NCBI GenBank assembly: GCA_937766455.1
Contig: CALLXD010000037.1
Span: 1 to 64,000, forward strand
Direction of reading: 5' to 3'
Origin: Vicinamibacterales bacterium
Lineage (GTDB): Bacteria > Acidobacteriota > Vicinamibacteria > Vicinamibacterales > UBA8438
Length of the DNA: 64,000 nt
Part shown: positions 18,301-26,260 of the stretch, in pieces
How positions within the stretch are numbered: position 1 is the stretch's first letter
How the letters are laid out: the number at the start of each line of letters is the position of its first letter
Translations under genes and position numbers: made by a program
Notes under the pieces: model-generated
Databases searched by the model: none
The model's input: the letters and a program-made list of their open reading frames with translations, nothing else
Told to the model about the DNA's origin: nothing

Positions 18301-18952
18301 ACTCGAACAGCGGATTGAGCAAGGCAGCCAGCAGGCGTCCAACCAGGAGGGCCAGGAGGGCCAGCCCGGCGGACAAGGTCAAGAGGGACAGCAAGGCCAG
18401 GCCGGTCAAGAGGGCCAGCAGGGGCAAGGTGGCCAGGGCCAGGGTCAGGGCCAGCAGGGCCAAGGACAGCCGGGAGAAGGCCAGCAAGGGCAGGGGCAGG
18501 GACAAGGGCAGCAGGGGCAAGGGGCAGACGGAGGCGACGGCAACGCCTCCGGCGGTCCTTCTCGCGGCGGCGGAACCGGCAATCGACGGCCGGGAGACGC
18601 CTTCGACCCGCAGGACGTGCGGCAGTGGCAGCGAGAATTCCGCGAGCGCGGCTCAGAGGCACAAGAGCTGCAGCGGCTGTTGAATGCCGAAAATTTCGGC
18701 GACGTCGGCGACCTGAATGAAGTCATCCAAGCAATGCGAGAGCTCGACGATTCCCGCATCTATCGGGACGCGGACGAGATCGCCCGGCTGCAGTCATTCG
18801 TTCTCGAAGGCCTGAAGCGGTTCGAGTACCGGCTCCGTCGTGAAGTCGACGGCGACAGCGACGACCTGTATCTGGCCGGCAGCGAAGAGGCGCCGGCCGA
18901 ATTCCGGGATCTCATCGACGAGTACTTCAAATCGTTGGCGGACCAGCAGTAG
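15347..18952 (+). CDS. Giant DUF4175-like membrane/coiled-coil protein
   Basis: A 1201-aa protein. N-terminal membrane helices lie at about residues 29-50, 60-80 and 163-185. A long Ig-like beta region follows (about 190-520). After a poly-Gly linker (about 530-542), a highly charged helical region (about 545-1000) is rich in Gln/Glu/Arg/Ala and broken by a second poly-Gly stretch after QQQQ (about 662-674). Next comes a Gly/Gln repeat (about 998-1065) and a conserved-looking helical C-terminus (QEFRERGSEAQELQRLL, EYRLRREVDG). This order resembles DUF4175 proteins found downstream of MoxR/BatA genes. It is the last gene of the operon and is followed by a strong terminator. Likely a periplasmic spanning or scaffold protein; function inferred only from context. 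Confidence 0.78.
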   Translation: MLSDSWSSSSGGRHDLVDVIRRVRNRWRLRIALRGVAVLAAAGLGAFLISSYGLEVFKFSGGSVIAFRVLTYCALLGLAYWYLIRPLARPIPDEQVALYLEEHDPSLQAAVLSALEEAKRGTQADSANYSPALVDKLIQSAVERCRGLDMGAAVERDKIRQSSSYLAGVAVVALLLFIFGPSYLRYGATALMTPTGSLQAASPYSIDVLPGDVTIARGSDLSVTAQLVGFETNDVNLFMRTSASDTYERVPLIPVETVEGEAPVVGGFETVLFDVRDETHYFIEADSVQSDNFTLEVIDLPYVEHLELEYHFPDYTGLEPRLIQDGADIAVLRGTEVRVAVFPTMATPAGRLVFDESNATALTPRADGVLTASFVVDEDGFYQVELEGPSGEAVDASPQYTIDVLTDQPPSVMFVKPGRDTTANAIEEVFLEARADDDFGVRSLTLTYSVNGGPEETVGLFNSDEGGLKEVTAGHTLFLEEFELEPGDFVSYYGTAGDNQSGTSRVVKSDLYFVQIRAFRRDFRAEQSQGGGGGGGGGGGGDARALSEAQRQVISATFNLVRDRDTLSEDEYRENLVFLTLSQGRLREQVETLLRRMNSRVMPADPAFRSILAILPQAEAEMATAETALQEQDVDAALPAEQRALQQLQRAEEAYDEVRVQQQQGGGGGGGGGQNSAEDLADLFELELDKLQNQYETTQRGEQQSSDNQVDELMERLKELARRQEQEAERQRRRARGGQTAQAGGGASQRALAEEAEEAARRLERLAREQQSPQMMQAARKLQEAADAMREAAANADNQGFAEAGAALDRLRDVQRELAGEQSSRLARDIEDAQRRAADVAAEESEIAEQVNNLGNLSEEERQDRASRLSERKDEMFGELADLERELDSTSAEFRRDEQNASRALQEAANGIRESKLKEKIRYSRGLVRARSPEYAQQFEQEIGGDIADLERQLAEAADQVGNAQGSGLEQALDQTRDLMRGLESLEQRIEQGSQQASNQEGQEGQPGGQGQEGQQGQAGQEGQQGQGGQGQGQGQQGQGQPGEGQQGQGQGQGQQGQGADGGDGNASGGPSRGGGTGNRRPGDAFDPQDVRQWQREFRERGSEAQELQRLLNAENFGDVGDLNEVIQAMRELDDSRIYRDADEIARLQSFVLEGLKRFEYRLRREVDGDSDDLYLAGSEEAPAEFRDLIDEYFKSLADQQ
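18340..18540 (+). repeat. Degenerate Gly-Gln-rich coding repeat
   Basis: A low-complexity stretch of imperfect 6-9 nt units (GGCCAG / GGACAA / GGCCAGCAG) encoding about 65 residues that are nearly all Gly, Gln and Glu. It sits between the coiled-coil region and the C-terminal domain of the DUF4175-like protein. It is a coding repeat, not a CRISPR or intergenic repeat. The opposite strand reads as an artificial Leu-rich frame. Confidence 0.8.
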
Positions 18953-18997
18953 GAAACACCGGCCAGGACGACAGAGGCCGTCTATCGGCACGAGAGA

Positions 18998-19029
18998 CGC
19001 GGCGGGGGACCCCGCCGCGTTTTCTTTTT
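18998..19029 (+). terminator. Strong intrinsic terminator of the MoxR/VWA operon
   Basis: Perfect 10-bp GC-only inverted repeat (CGCGGCGGGG, 18998-19007, with CCCCGCCGCG, 19010-19019) followed immediately by TTTTCTTTTT. It lies 46 bp after the DUF4175-like stop and 58 bp before the next start, and marks the end of the operon. Confidence 0.9.
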
Positions 19030-19077
19030 CAGGCGGCATGGCCCCCCAGCCCATCGCCAGCCACACGGACGACGCAC

Positions 19078-19806
19078 GTGACTTCCACGACACCGCTTCT
19101 TGACACCGTTGAACAAGAGCCGGACCGACCGGCGCTCGCCACCGTCATCTGGCTCCACGGGCTGGGCGCCGACGGGCACGATTTTGCCTCGTTGCCACCT
19201 CAGCTTGGCGTCTCACCGGACCTCGCGATTCGCTACGTCTTTCCGCATGCGCCGATCATCCCGGTCACGGTGAACATGGGCACCCGTATGCATGCGTGGT
19301 ACGACATCGTCACGATGGACGCGCGCGGACAGGACGAGGTCGGTATCCGCCGCTCGGCGACAGCAATCGAAGCGCTCATCGCGCGCGAGGTTGACCGCGG
19401 CATCCCGTCGTCTCGGATCGTGCTCGCCGGATTTTCACAAGGATCGGCGATGGCGCTGTTCACGGGGCTGCGACACGAGGCCCCACTCGCCGGTATCGTG
19501 GCACTGTCCGGGTATCTGCCGCTTCACGAGAGCCTACCGGCCGAAGCGAGTGCCGCAAACCACCAGGCCGCCCTCCTGCTCGCGCATGGCGCCCACGACA
19601 ACGTCGTGCCGTATCGCCTGGGCCAGCACACCGCCGACATTTTGCAAGCCGCGGGCTATGACGTCGACTGGCATACATACGAGATGGCCCATCAGGTCTG
19701 CCTGGAAGAGGTGCAGGAGATCGGCCGCTTTCTGACGAAGGTCCTGACATCGGTCGACGGGCAGCCCCAGTCGGCATCTGCAGGGGCATCAGAATCGAGC
19801 GAGTAG
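19078..19806 (+). CDS. Carboxylesterase/phospholipase, EstB-like alpha/beta hydrolase
   Basis: A 242-aa cytoplasmic serine esterase of the phospholipase/carboxylesterase (acyl-protein thioesterase-like) family. The oxyanion loop WLHGLGADGHDF, nucleophile GFSQGSAMAL (Ser120), acid residue HGAHDNVVPY (Asp174) and histidine EMAHQVCLEE (His205) are all in the expected order and spacing. There is no signal peptide. The start is GTG. The final 15-20 residues are a Ser/Ala-rich tail beyond the domain. The gene follows the terminator at 18998-19029, so it probably has its own promoter; the next gene, a prolyl oligopeptidase, begins soon after in another frame. Confidence 0.9.
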   Translation: MTSTTPLLDTVEQEPDRPALATVIWLHGLGADGHDFASLPPQLGVSPDLAIRYVFPHAPIIPVTVNMGTRMHAWYDIVTMDARGQDEVGIRRSATAIEALIAREVDRGIPSSRIVLAGFSQGSAMALFTGLRHEAPLAGIVALSGYLPLHESLPAEASAANHQAALLLAHGAHDNVVPYRLGQHTADILQAAGYDVDWHTYEMAHQVCLEEVQEIGRFLTKVLTSVDGQPQSASAGASESSE

Positions 19807-19892
19807 ATGCTCGCCGCCGCCCCGCCACTCGATCGCGCCAGGCCGCCCTCCCCCTCGCCCTCCTCGCCCCGGTCGCCGTCGTCCTCGTTGGC

Positions 19893-21941
19893 GTGGCGTG
19901 CGCGGGCGAGTCCCCAGGAGAAGCCGTGCCAGCACCGCCGAACGCCCGAATCGAGTCACGCATCGACACCATCCATGGCGTCGACGTGCCAGACCCCTAT
20001 CGATGGCTCGAAGATCAGCACGCGCCGGAGACCCGAGCCTGGATCGACCAGCAGAACGCATACACCGACAGCGTGCTCACGCCGCTGCCCGGCCGCGACG
20101 CGCTCGAAGCCGTTGCCGCCCGTGTCTTACAGGTGGACGGCATCGGGACCCCCAACGCGCGGGGCGGTCGCTACTTCCACACCACACGCCGGGCCGATCA
20201 GGATCTGTCGGTGATCTACGTCCGTGAGGGACTCGACGCCGAAGATCGGGTGTTGATCGATCCGCATCCGATGAGCCCCGGCCACACCGTGAGCGTGAGT
20301 CTTCTCGACATTGCTCAGGATGGCCGGCTTGTGGCCTACGCGGTACGAGAGGGCGGCGTCGACGAGGTCTCAGTCCGTCTGCGTGATGTCGACAGCGGAG
20401 CGGATCTCCCCGACGCACTCCCGGCCGCCCGCTACGGGCAGGTCAACCTCACTCCCGACAGCAGCGGGTTCTACTACGAGCGCTTCGGCGACGTCACGCC
20501 ACGGGTGATGTATCACACCATCGGGACCGATCCGGACGCGGACGTCCAATTGTTCGGGGACGGCTACGGGTACGGGTTGCAACATATTCCGGTAACGTTG
20601 CTGTCGGACGACGGCCGCTGGCTCCTGGTGCACGTCATCGAGGGGTCATCCGGACCGACAGAGATCCACCTCAAAGATCTGACCGGTGACACACCATTTG
20701 TGACGGTGATCCAGGACGGAGCCAGTGAGTCCTGGGCTGAATTTGCTGGCGACCAGTTGGTCATCACCACCAACCTCGACGCGCCGAACAAACGCGTGGT
20801 GGTGGCTGACCTGGCCAATCCCGCCGCGGATCAGTGGACCGAGCTCATCGCCGAACGTGATGACGTCGTCATTCAAAGCGCCACCGGGCTGGGCGGTCGT
20901 CTCGTCGTGTCGTTCCTCCAGGACGTCCAGCCACGCATGGCCATCCACCAGGTGTCCGGTACGCATGTCCGTGACATCGCGTTCGACACCATCGGAGCGG
21001 TCGGTGGCGGCGCTGGCCGGTGGACGAGCGACGAGGCGTTCTTCACCTTCCAGTCCTATCACCGGCCCAACACCATCTACCGGTACGACCTCGCCACGGG
21101 AGACCAGACCGTGTGGGCGCAGGTGGAGGTACCGATTGACACAGACCGCTACACCGTCACGCAGACCTGGTTCGCGTCGAAGGACGGCACCCGCGTGCCG
21201 ATGTTCGTAACCCATCGCGACGACGTGCTGCTTGACGGCACCAATCCGACCCTGCTGACGGGATATGGCGGGTTCAACCTCAGCATGACGCCAGGCTTCT
21301 CATCACTCGCGGCCGTCTGGCTGGAGCACGGCGGCGTGTTCGCCGAGGCCAGTCTGCGCGGCGGTGGCGAGTTCGGCGAGGCGTGGCATCGCGACGGCAT
21401 GCTCGACCGCAAGCAACATGTCTTCGACGACTTTATCGGAGCGGCTGAGCACCTGATTGCCGAGGGCTATACCAGTGCCGCGCATCTTGCGATCCGGGGC
21501 GGGAGCAACGGAGGTCTTCTCGTGGGGACGGTCTCGAACCAGCGGCCCGATCTGTTCGGCGCCGTCGTCTGCACGTACCCGCTACTCGACATGGTCCGGT
21601 ATCACCAGTTCCTGGTGGCAAGCTTCTGGGTGCCGGAATACGGTTCCAGCGAGGACCCCGCGCAGTTCGCCTACCTCTACGACTACTCGCCGTATCACAA
21701 CGTCAAGCCGACCGCCCATTACCCGGCGACGTTGTACATCACGGGCGACGGAGACACCCGAGTGGCACCCTTGCACGGACGCAAGATGGCGGCGCTGATG
21801 CAGGCCACGCACGGCGACACGACCCCGGTGCTCCTGCGGTACCACACCGAGGCCGGTCACTCAGGCGGTCAGCCTATCTCGCAACAGATCGAACAGATGG
21901 TCGATAAGGTCAGTTTTCTCCTGTGGCAGGTTGGTCACTGA
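19893..21941 (+). CDS. Prolyl oligopeptidase family S9 peptidase
   Basis: A serine peptidase that cleaves short peptides after proline, with an N-terminal beta-propeller (about 50-420) and a C-terminal alpha/beta hydrolase domain. The start of the family is clear (DPYRWLEDQHAPETRAWI). Catalytic residues are Ser538 in RGGSNGGLLVG, Asp in TGDGDTRVAPLHGRKM and His in TEAGHSGGQPISQQ. The first usable start in frame is GTG 19893. The frame upstream encodes a typical lipoprotein signal (Ala/Leu/Val-rich, ending VLVGVAC) but has no ATG, GTG or TTG; ATG 19807, directly after the esterase stop, is out of frame. The true product may be a lipoprotein whose N-terminus is obscured by an indel between 19807 and about 19840. 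Confidence 0.88.
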   Translation: MACAGESPGEAVPAPPNARIESRIDTIHGVDVPDPYRWLEDQHAPETRAWIDQQNAYTDSVLTPLPGRDALEAVAARVLQVDGIGTPNARGGRYFHTTRRADQDLSVIYVREGLDAEDRVLIDPHPMSPGHTVSVSLLDIAQDGRLVAYAVREGGVDEVSVRLRDVDSGADLPDALPAARYGQVNLTPDSSGFYYERFGDVTPRVMYHTIGTDPDADVQLFGDGYGYGLQHIPVTLLSDDGRWLLVHVIEGSSGPTEIHLKDLTGDTPFVTVIQDGASESWAEFAGDQLVITTNLDAPNKRVVVADLANPAADQWTELIAERDDVVIQSATGLGGRLVVSFLQDVQPRMAIHQVSGTHVRDIAFDTIGAVGGGAGRWTSDEAFFTFQSYHRPNTIYRYDLATGDQTVWAQVEVPIDTDRYTVTQTWFASKDGTRVPMFVTHRDDVLLDGTNPTLLTGYGGFNLSMTPGFSSLAAVWLEHGGVFAEASLRGGGEFGEAWHRDGMLDRKQHVFDDFIGAAEHLIAEGYTSAAHLAIRGGSNGGLLVGTVSNQRPDLFGAVVCTYPLLDMVRYHQFLVASFWVPEYGSSEDPAQFAYLYDYSPYHNVKPTAHYPATLYITGDGDTRVAPLHGRKMAALMQATHGDTTPVLLRYHTEAGHSGGQPISQQIEQMVDKVSFLLWQVGH

Positions 21942-22059
21942 TTCGCCATGCGCTTCTCGGCGGGACGGGGCTCGGGGCTCGGGAGTCGTAGCCCACACTG
22001 GGGTCGGGGGTATCATGCCGAGAGGCGAATGGCAGTCTCAGGTCGTGCGGAGGTGAGTG

Positions 22060-23733
22060 GTGCGTAGCGGAGTCATTGCGTTCAGTTGTCTCGTGTTGAT
22101 GGGCTGTCAGGGCCCGTCATCGTCCGAAACCGAGGACCCGTCGGCCATGTCCGGCGACGCGACTGTCTCGTCGAGCGTCGCGTCTGGAATCAGCGCCGAC
22201 ACGCTGCTGGCCGAAATCGAGCGACTCGCGTCTGACGAGTTTGGGGGCCGTGCCCCTGGGTCGCCCGGTGAAGTTCTCACGGTCGAGTATCTGACCGGGC
22301 AATTCCAGGCGCTGGGTCTCGAGCCCGGGAACCCTGACGGCACCTGGGTGCAAAACGTCCCGCTGGTCGGCATCACCCCAGCCGATGGGGACACGATGAC
22401 CATCACCGGGGCGGAGGAGTCGCGCCAATATCAGCCTGGCGTCGACTATGTCGCCTACACGAAGCGGGTGATCGACGAGGTCGAGGTTGACGCCGAATTC
22501 GTCTTTGTTGGCTACGGCGCGGTCGCCCCCGAATACAACTGGAACGACTTCAAGGACGTCGACGTGGCCGGGAAGATCCTCCTCTTCCTTGTCAACGACC
22601 CCCCAAGCGACACCCTGTTCGGTGGCGACGCCATGACCTACTACGGCCGCTGGACGTACAAGCACGAGATCGCCGCCGCGCACGGTGCGGCGGGCGCGCT
22701 GGTCATTCACGAGACCGGCCCCGCCGGGTATCCGTGGGAGGTGATCGGCAGCAGCCCCTACGGCGAGTCATTCGACCTCGTCGCCGACGATCGCAACATG
22801 GGCCGGGCGGCCATCGAAGGCTGGATCCAGCGCGACGCCACCGCCGCGCTGTTCGAGATGGCCGGCCTCGACTTCGAGGCTGAAAAGACCAAGGCGGCGT
22901 CAGTCGACTTCCAACCGGTTTCCCTTGGCGTAACAGGCCGCACCCGGGTCCGCAACACCCTTCGCACCATCGATTCTCAAAATGTGGCCGCCATCCTCCC
23001 AGGGTCCGAAGCCCCCGACGATGTGGTGCTCTACATGGCGCACTGGGACCACCTCGGACAGGATGACAGCCTGGCGGGAGACCAGATCTATAACGGTGCC
23101 GCTGACAACGCCACAGGTACCGCCGGCCTGATCGAGCTCGCGCGCGCGTTCACGCAAGGTGAGCCGCCGCGGAGGTCGGTGCTCTTCCTCGCCGTCACGG
23201 CCGAAGAGCAGGGTTTGCTCGGTTCCCGGTACTACGGTGAGCACCCGCTGTACCCAACCGCTCAGACCGTAGCCGCCCTCAACATGGACGTTCTCAATCA
23301 GTGGGGTCGTACCCGCGACATGACGGTGGTCGGGATGGGGCAGTCTGATCTCGACGACCTGGCTACTGAGGTGGCCCGTAGCCTGGGCCGTGTGTTGAAC
23401 CCGGACCCGGAACCCGAGAAGGGTTTCTACTACCGTTCGGACCACTTCTCGTTCGCGCGAGTCGGCGTCCCCGCCTTCTACGCCGACCCCGGTGTCGACT
23501 ACCTTGAGAAGCCGGCTGGCTACGGCATTGCGAAGCGTGACGAGTACACCAACAATGATTACCACGCCGTCTCTGACGAGGCAAAACCGGACTGGGACCT
23601 GGCGGGCGCGCTCGATGATCTGACGCTCATGTATCAGATGGGTCTGCGACTGGCCGTGTCTGACGCCTGGCCAGCGTGGAGCGCCACGAGCGAATTCCGC
23701 GCGATCCGCGAGCAACAACGCCCGCCCGAGTAG
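22060..23733 (+). CDS. Secreted lipoprotein M28 zinc aminopeptidase
   Basis: A 557-aa exported peptidase. The signal peptide ends in a lipobox (LVLMGCQG), giving a lipid-anchored protein. A PA-type insert domain lies at about 130-270 (YDYVAYTKR-like region to HETGPAGYPWEVIG). The M28 catalytic domain carries all zinc ligands: MAHWDHLGQDD (His), GAADNATGTAG (Asp), TAEEQGLLGS (Glu pair), NMDVLNQWG (Asp) and RSDHFSFAR (His). GTG 22060 is preferred over GTG 22057 because a GGAGG at 22049-22053 then has 6-nt spacing. Stand-alone gene among other exported hydrolases, consistent with extracellular peptide scavenging. Confidence 0.9.
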   Translation: MRSGVIAFSCLVLMGCQGPSSSETEDPSAMSGDATVSSSVASGISADTLLAEIERLASDEFGGRAPGSPGEVLTVEYLTGQFQALGLEPGNPDGTWVQNVPLVGITPADGDTMTITGAEESRQYQPGVDYVAYTKRVIDEVEVDAEFVFVGYGAVAPEYNWNDFKDVDVAGKILLFLVNDPPSDTLFGGDAMTYYGRWTYKHEIAAAHGAAGALVIHETGPAGYPWEVIGSSPYGESFDLVADDRNMGRAAIEGWIQRDATAALFEMAGLDFEAEKTKAASVDFQPVSLGVTGRTRVRNTLRTIDSQNVAAILPGSEAPDDVVLYMAHWDHLGQDDSLAGDQIYNGAADNATGTAGLIELARAFTQGEPPRRSVLFLAVTAEEQGLLGSRYYGEHPLYPTAQTVAALNMDVLNQWGRTRDMTVVGMGQSDLDDLATEVARSLGRVLNPDPEPEKGFYYRSDHFSFARVGVPAFYADPGVDYLEKPAGYGIAKRDEYTNNDYHAVSDEAKPDWDLAGALDDLTLMYQMGLRLAVSDAWPAWSATSEFRAIREQQRPPE

Positions 23734-23770
23734 GCCCGTCAAGACGCGTTCCAGAGAGAGTGGCAGGCGT

Positions 23771-24493
23771 ATGCACCGGGTCATTCTTGTTCTCGCGACC
23801 TGTGGATTGGGTGTCGTGTCGGGGTGTTCCTCCTCGCCGCCCGTCGGCGCCGATCCCGTGATCCTGATTCACGGCCTGGGTCGGTCTCCGGCGTCGATGG
23901 CGATTCTTGGCAATCGCCTGGAGGGCGAGGGCTATCGCGTGGTGCGTTTCGGGTACCCCTCGACCACCGAGCCACTCGACGCCCTGGTGGCCGACCTCCA
24001 GGCGGAGGTCGAACGATGCTGTGGGGCCAACGCCGAGACGGTACACTTCGTCACCCATTCGATGGGCGGCGTGCTCGTGCGTGCCTTTCTGGCGGAACAA
24101 CCGCGGATGCATCGAGGGCGGGTCGTGATGCTGAGTCCGCCGAGTCAGGGCAGCGAGATCGTCGACGCCTTCGGAGCCACGCCACTGCTCCAGTCGTTGT
24201 TCGGCCCAGCGGGTTCGAAAATTGGGACGGATGCGGCTGGAATCGCACGCCAGTTGCCACCCATCCGATTCAGCGTGGGGATCATCACCGGCGACCGAAG
24301 TCTGAATCCCCTGACCTCGTGGCTCATTCCTCGACCGGACGACGGCAAGGTGGGCGTGGATCGGGCGCGGCTCGACGGAGCGGCAGATTTCCTCGTCCTT
24401 CCTGCGACGCACACATTCATCATGAACCGGCTGGACGTAGCTGAAGAAGCCGCCCATTTCCTTCGGGAGGGGCAGTTTCGGCCGCGGGACTAG
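23771..24493 (+). CDS. Lipoprotein alpha/beta hydrolase, lipase-like
   Basis: A 240-aa predicted lipoprotein (signal ending GVVSGCSSS) with an alpha/beta-hydrolase fold of the LipA/triacylglycerol-lipase kind. The oxyanion motif is ILIHGLGRSPASM and the nucleophile elbow is VTHSMGGVLVRAFL. A plausible acid and histidine occur at DDGKVGVDRARL and LPATHTFIMNRL, the usual positions. This LPATH-F-M-N pattern is shared with a family of short bacterial lipases/esterases. Substrate unknown. It lies 37 bp after the M28 gene and 19 bp before the GTPase gene. Confidence 0.82.
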   Translation: MHRVILVLATCGLGVVSGCSSSPPVGADPVILIHGLGRSPASMAILGNRLEGEGYRVVRFGYPSTTEPLDALVADLQAEVERCCGANAETVHFVTHSMGGVLVRAFLAEQPRMHRGRVVMLSPPSQGSEIVDAFGATPLLQSLFGPAGSKIGTDAAGIARQLPPIRFSVGIITGDRSLNPLTSWLIPRPDDGKVGVDRARLDGAADFLVLPATHTFIMNRLDVAEEAAHFLREGQFRPRD

Positions 24494-24512
24494 GAGCGAG
24501 CCAGATATCTGT

Positions 24513-25604
24513 ATGACACCGTCGGACCACGTGGCCGCCATCGTCACGAAAGCGCTCGAGGACGCGATGCGCGACCGCGGACGCCTGAACGTGCTCATTG
24601 CCGGACGAACCGGTGTTGGCAAGAGCACGCTCGTCAACGCCGTGTTTCAAGGTCGCCTGGCCGAGACCGGACAGGGTCGACCGGTGACGACCACGACCCG
24701 CGAGATCACCAAGGACGGTCTCCCACTCGCCATCTGGGACACGCGAGGCCTGGAGCTGGGCGCCTTCCAGGAGACCATCGACGCACTCACCCAACTCATC
24801 GCCGGCCGCGCCAAAGAGGCTGATGCACGGCGGCACATTCATGTGGCGTGGCTGTGTCTCAATGAAGATAGTCGCCGGGTCCAGGACGTCGAGATCGCCC
24901 TGCACCATGCGCTGGCGGCATACATGCCGGTGGTGGGCGTCATCACAAAGGCACGGGCGGACCAGGGCTTTCGGGCGGAAGTCCAACGACTGCTGCCGGA
25001 TGCTCGAAACGTCGTGAGAGTGCGAGCACTCGAGGAGGTGCTCGACGGCGGCCACGTCCTGTCGCCCATGGGGCTCACCGACCTGGTCGAGTTGACGGCG
25101 GAAGTGATTCCGGAGGGGCTCCATCGGGCATTGGCCGCGGCACAAAAGGCCTCCGTCGGCCAGAAACGGCGGGTCGCTCACGGCATCGTCGGCGTCTCGG
25201 CTACGGCGGCGGCGGCGGCCGGCGCCACCCCGATTCCGTTCTCCGACGCGGTCCTGCTCGTGCCTATCCAGATCAGTATGCTCGCGGGCATCTCGTCGGC
25301 ATTCGGGCTCGCTCAGTCGGCCGCATTCTTGAGCGTTCTCGTCGCCGCCGCGACCGGATCTACCGGCACGACCTTGGCTGGTCGTGCGATCGTCGGAGGT
25401 CTCCTGAAGTTGATCCCTGGTGGGGGAACCCTGGTTGGCGGAGCGATTTCTGGGGCAACCGCCGCCGCCCTCACGACAACACTGGGCGAGGTCTACACTG
25501 CGACGCTGGTCGCCGCGTTCCGTGAGTCACAGGGAGAGTCACCCGACGCAGGCACTATCGAACGAGAATTCCGACGGCGTCTGGTCGGGCGTGACGCGTC
25601 CTAG
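24513..25604 (+). CDS. GTPase with C-terminal DUF697 membrane domain
   Basis: A 363-aa protein. The N-terminal Era-like GTPase has G1 IAGRTGVGKSTLVNAVF (about residues 29-45), G2 threonines in VTTTTREI, G3 WDTRGLELG and G4-like GVITKARAD. The C-terminal half (about 220-340) is a DUF697 domain with Ala/Gly-rich amphipathic or membrane helices (SATAAAAAGATPIPFSDAVL; ISMLAGISSAFGLAQ). Such GTPases are peripheral membrane proteins of poorly defined role. The short RRL-x-GR tail is soluble. It is convergent with the next minus-strand gene, with a 44-bp gap in which no terminator is evident. Confidence 0.85.
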   Translation: MTPSDHVAAIVTKALEDAMRDRGRLNVLIAGRTGVGKSTLVNAVFQGRLAETGQGRPVTTTTREITKDGLPLAIWDTRGLELGAFQETIDALTQLIAGRAKEADARRHIHVAWLCLNEDSRRVQDVEIALHHALAAYMPVVGVITKARADQGFRAEVQRLLPDARNVVRVRALEEVLDGGHVLSPMGLTDLVELTAEVIPEGLHRALAAAQKASVGQKRRVAHGIVGVSATAAAAAGATPIPFSDAVLLVPIQISMLAGISSAFGLAQSAAFLSVLVAAATGSTGTTLAGRAIVGGLLKLIPGGGTLVGGAISGATAAALTTTLGEVYTATLVAAFRESQGESPDAGTIEREFRRRLVGRDAS

Positions 25605-25648
25605 CGCCAGGACGGTCTAGGACGGTTGGTTGTTTTCGTGGGACGAGA

Positions 25649-26227
25649 TTAGGGAACGCTGGGCACCGCGTTACCGCGGATGTCGGTGAGCGGCTTGTAC
25701 CCCGACGCGCGAGCTCTACCTTCATGGGCGCTGGTGTAGAACCCCGACGTGGTCAGCGTGAGCGTAATCTTCTCCGTCCCGACGTTTTCCCAGTACCAAC
25801 CGTGTATCCCGGTAAACGGCGCCGTGTAGGTGCCGTGTCCGTCCGCGCGATCTTGGGCATCGAAGCTCTCGGCGTAGCCGGCCGGGGCACCGTCTGGGGA
25901 CGCGTGGAAGTTGTAGGTGACCGGGCCCGTCGCCTCCCAGGAGAACACCATGTTGCTGCCCTGGTCGAGTCGGTAGAAGTACTCCACCCATTCGGCGGGA
26001 TAGAGCGTGAGTTCCGCGCGGTCTGTGCGGTACTCGCCCTCTTCGGTTGCGAGCGGCTGCGACTGTCCCAGCGCGAGCAGCCCCAACAGGCGGCCGGTGC
26101 CGAGCGGGTCGATGCCGTACTCGGCGGGAAGAATGGCGCCGAACAGCAGTGCTGCCGCTGCCACCAGGGCCCCGGCGGTCGCCAGGAGAATCTTCCGTAG
26201 GGATGGTAGTGCGGCAGGCTCGGCCAT
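25649..26227 (-). CDS. Single-pass transmembrane anchor protein
   Basis: A 192-aa protein: short cytoplasmic start, one transmembrane helix (about residues 12-34), then a periplasmic beta-rich domain with aromatic landmarks ELTLYPAEWVEYFYRLDQG, VTYNFHASPDG and FTGIHGWYWENVG. It resembles the so-called transmembrane anchor proteins that are often encoded beside HupE/UreJ genes; here HupE/UreJ is the gene just upstream. No enzymatic motif is visible. The pairing suggests a joint role with HupE at the membrane, but that is inference. Confidence 0.65.
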   Translation of the reverse strand: MAEPAALPSLRKILLATAGALVAAAALLFGAILPAEYGIDPLGTGRLLGLLALGQSQPLATEEGEYRTDRAELTLYPAEWVEYFYRLDQGSNMVFSWEATGPVTYNFHASPDGAPAGYAESFDAQDRADGHGTYTAPFTGIHGWYWENVGTEKITLTLTTSGFYTSAHEGRARASGYKPLTDIRGNAVPSVP

Positions 26228-26260
26228 TGTGCTCGATTCCAGGTGCGGGCTGGACAGACT

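Noticed and set aside
18299-18520. Leu/Pro-rich antisense frame resembling a membrane protein
   Set aside because: Produced by reading the Gly-Gln coding repeat backwards.
18340-18540. Possible CRISPR-like array
   Set aside because: Units are 6-9 nt, degenerate and in frame within a gene; no spacers.
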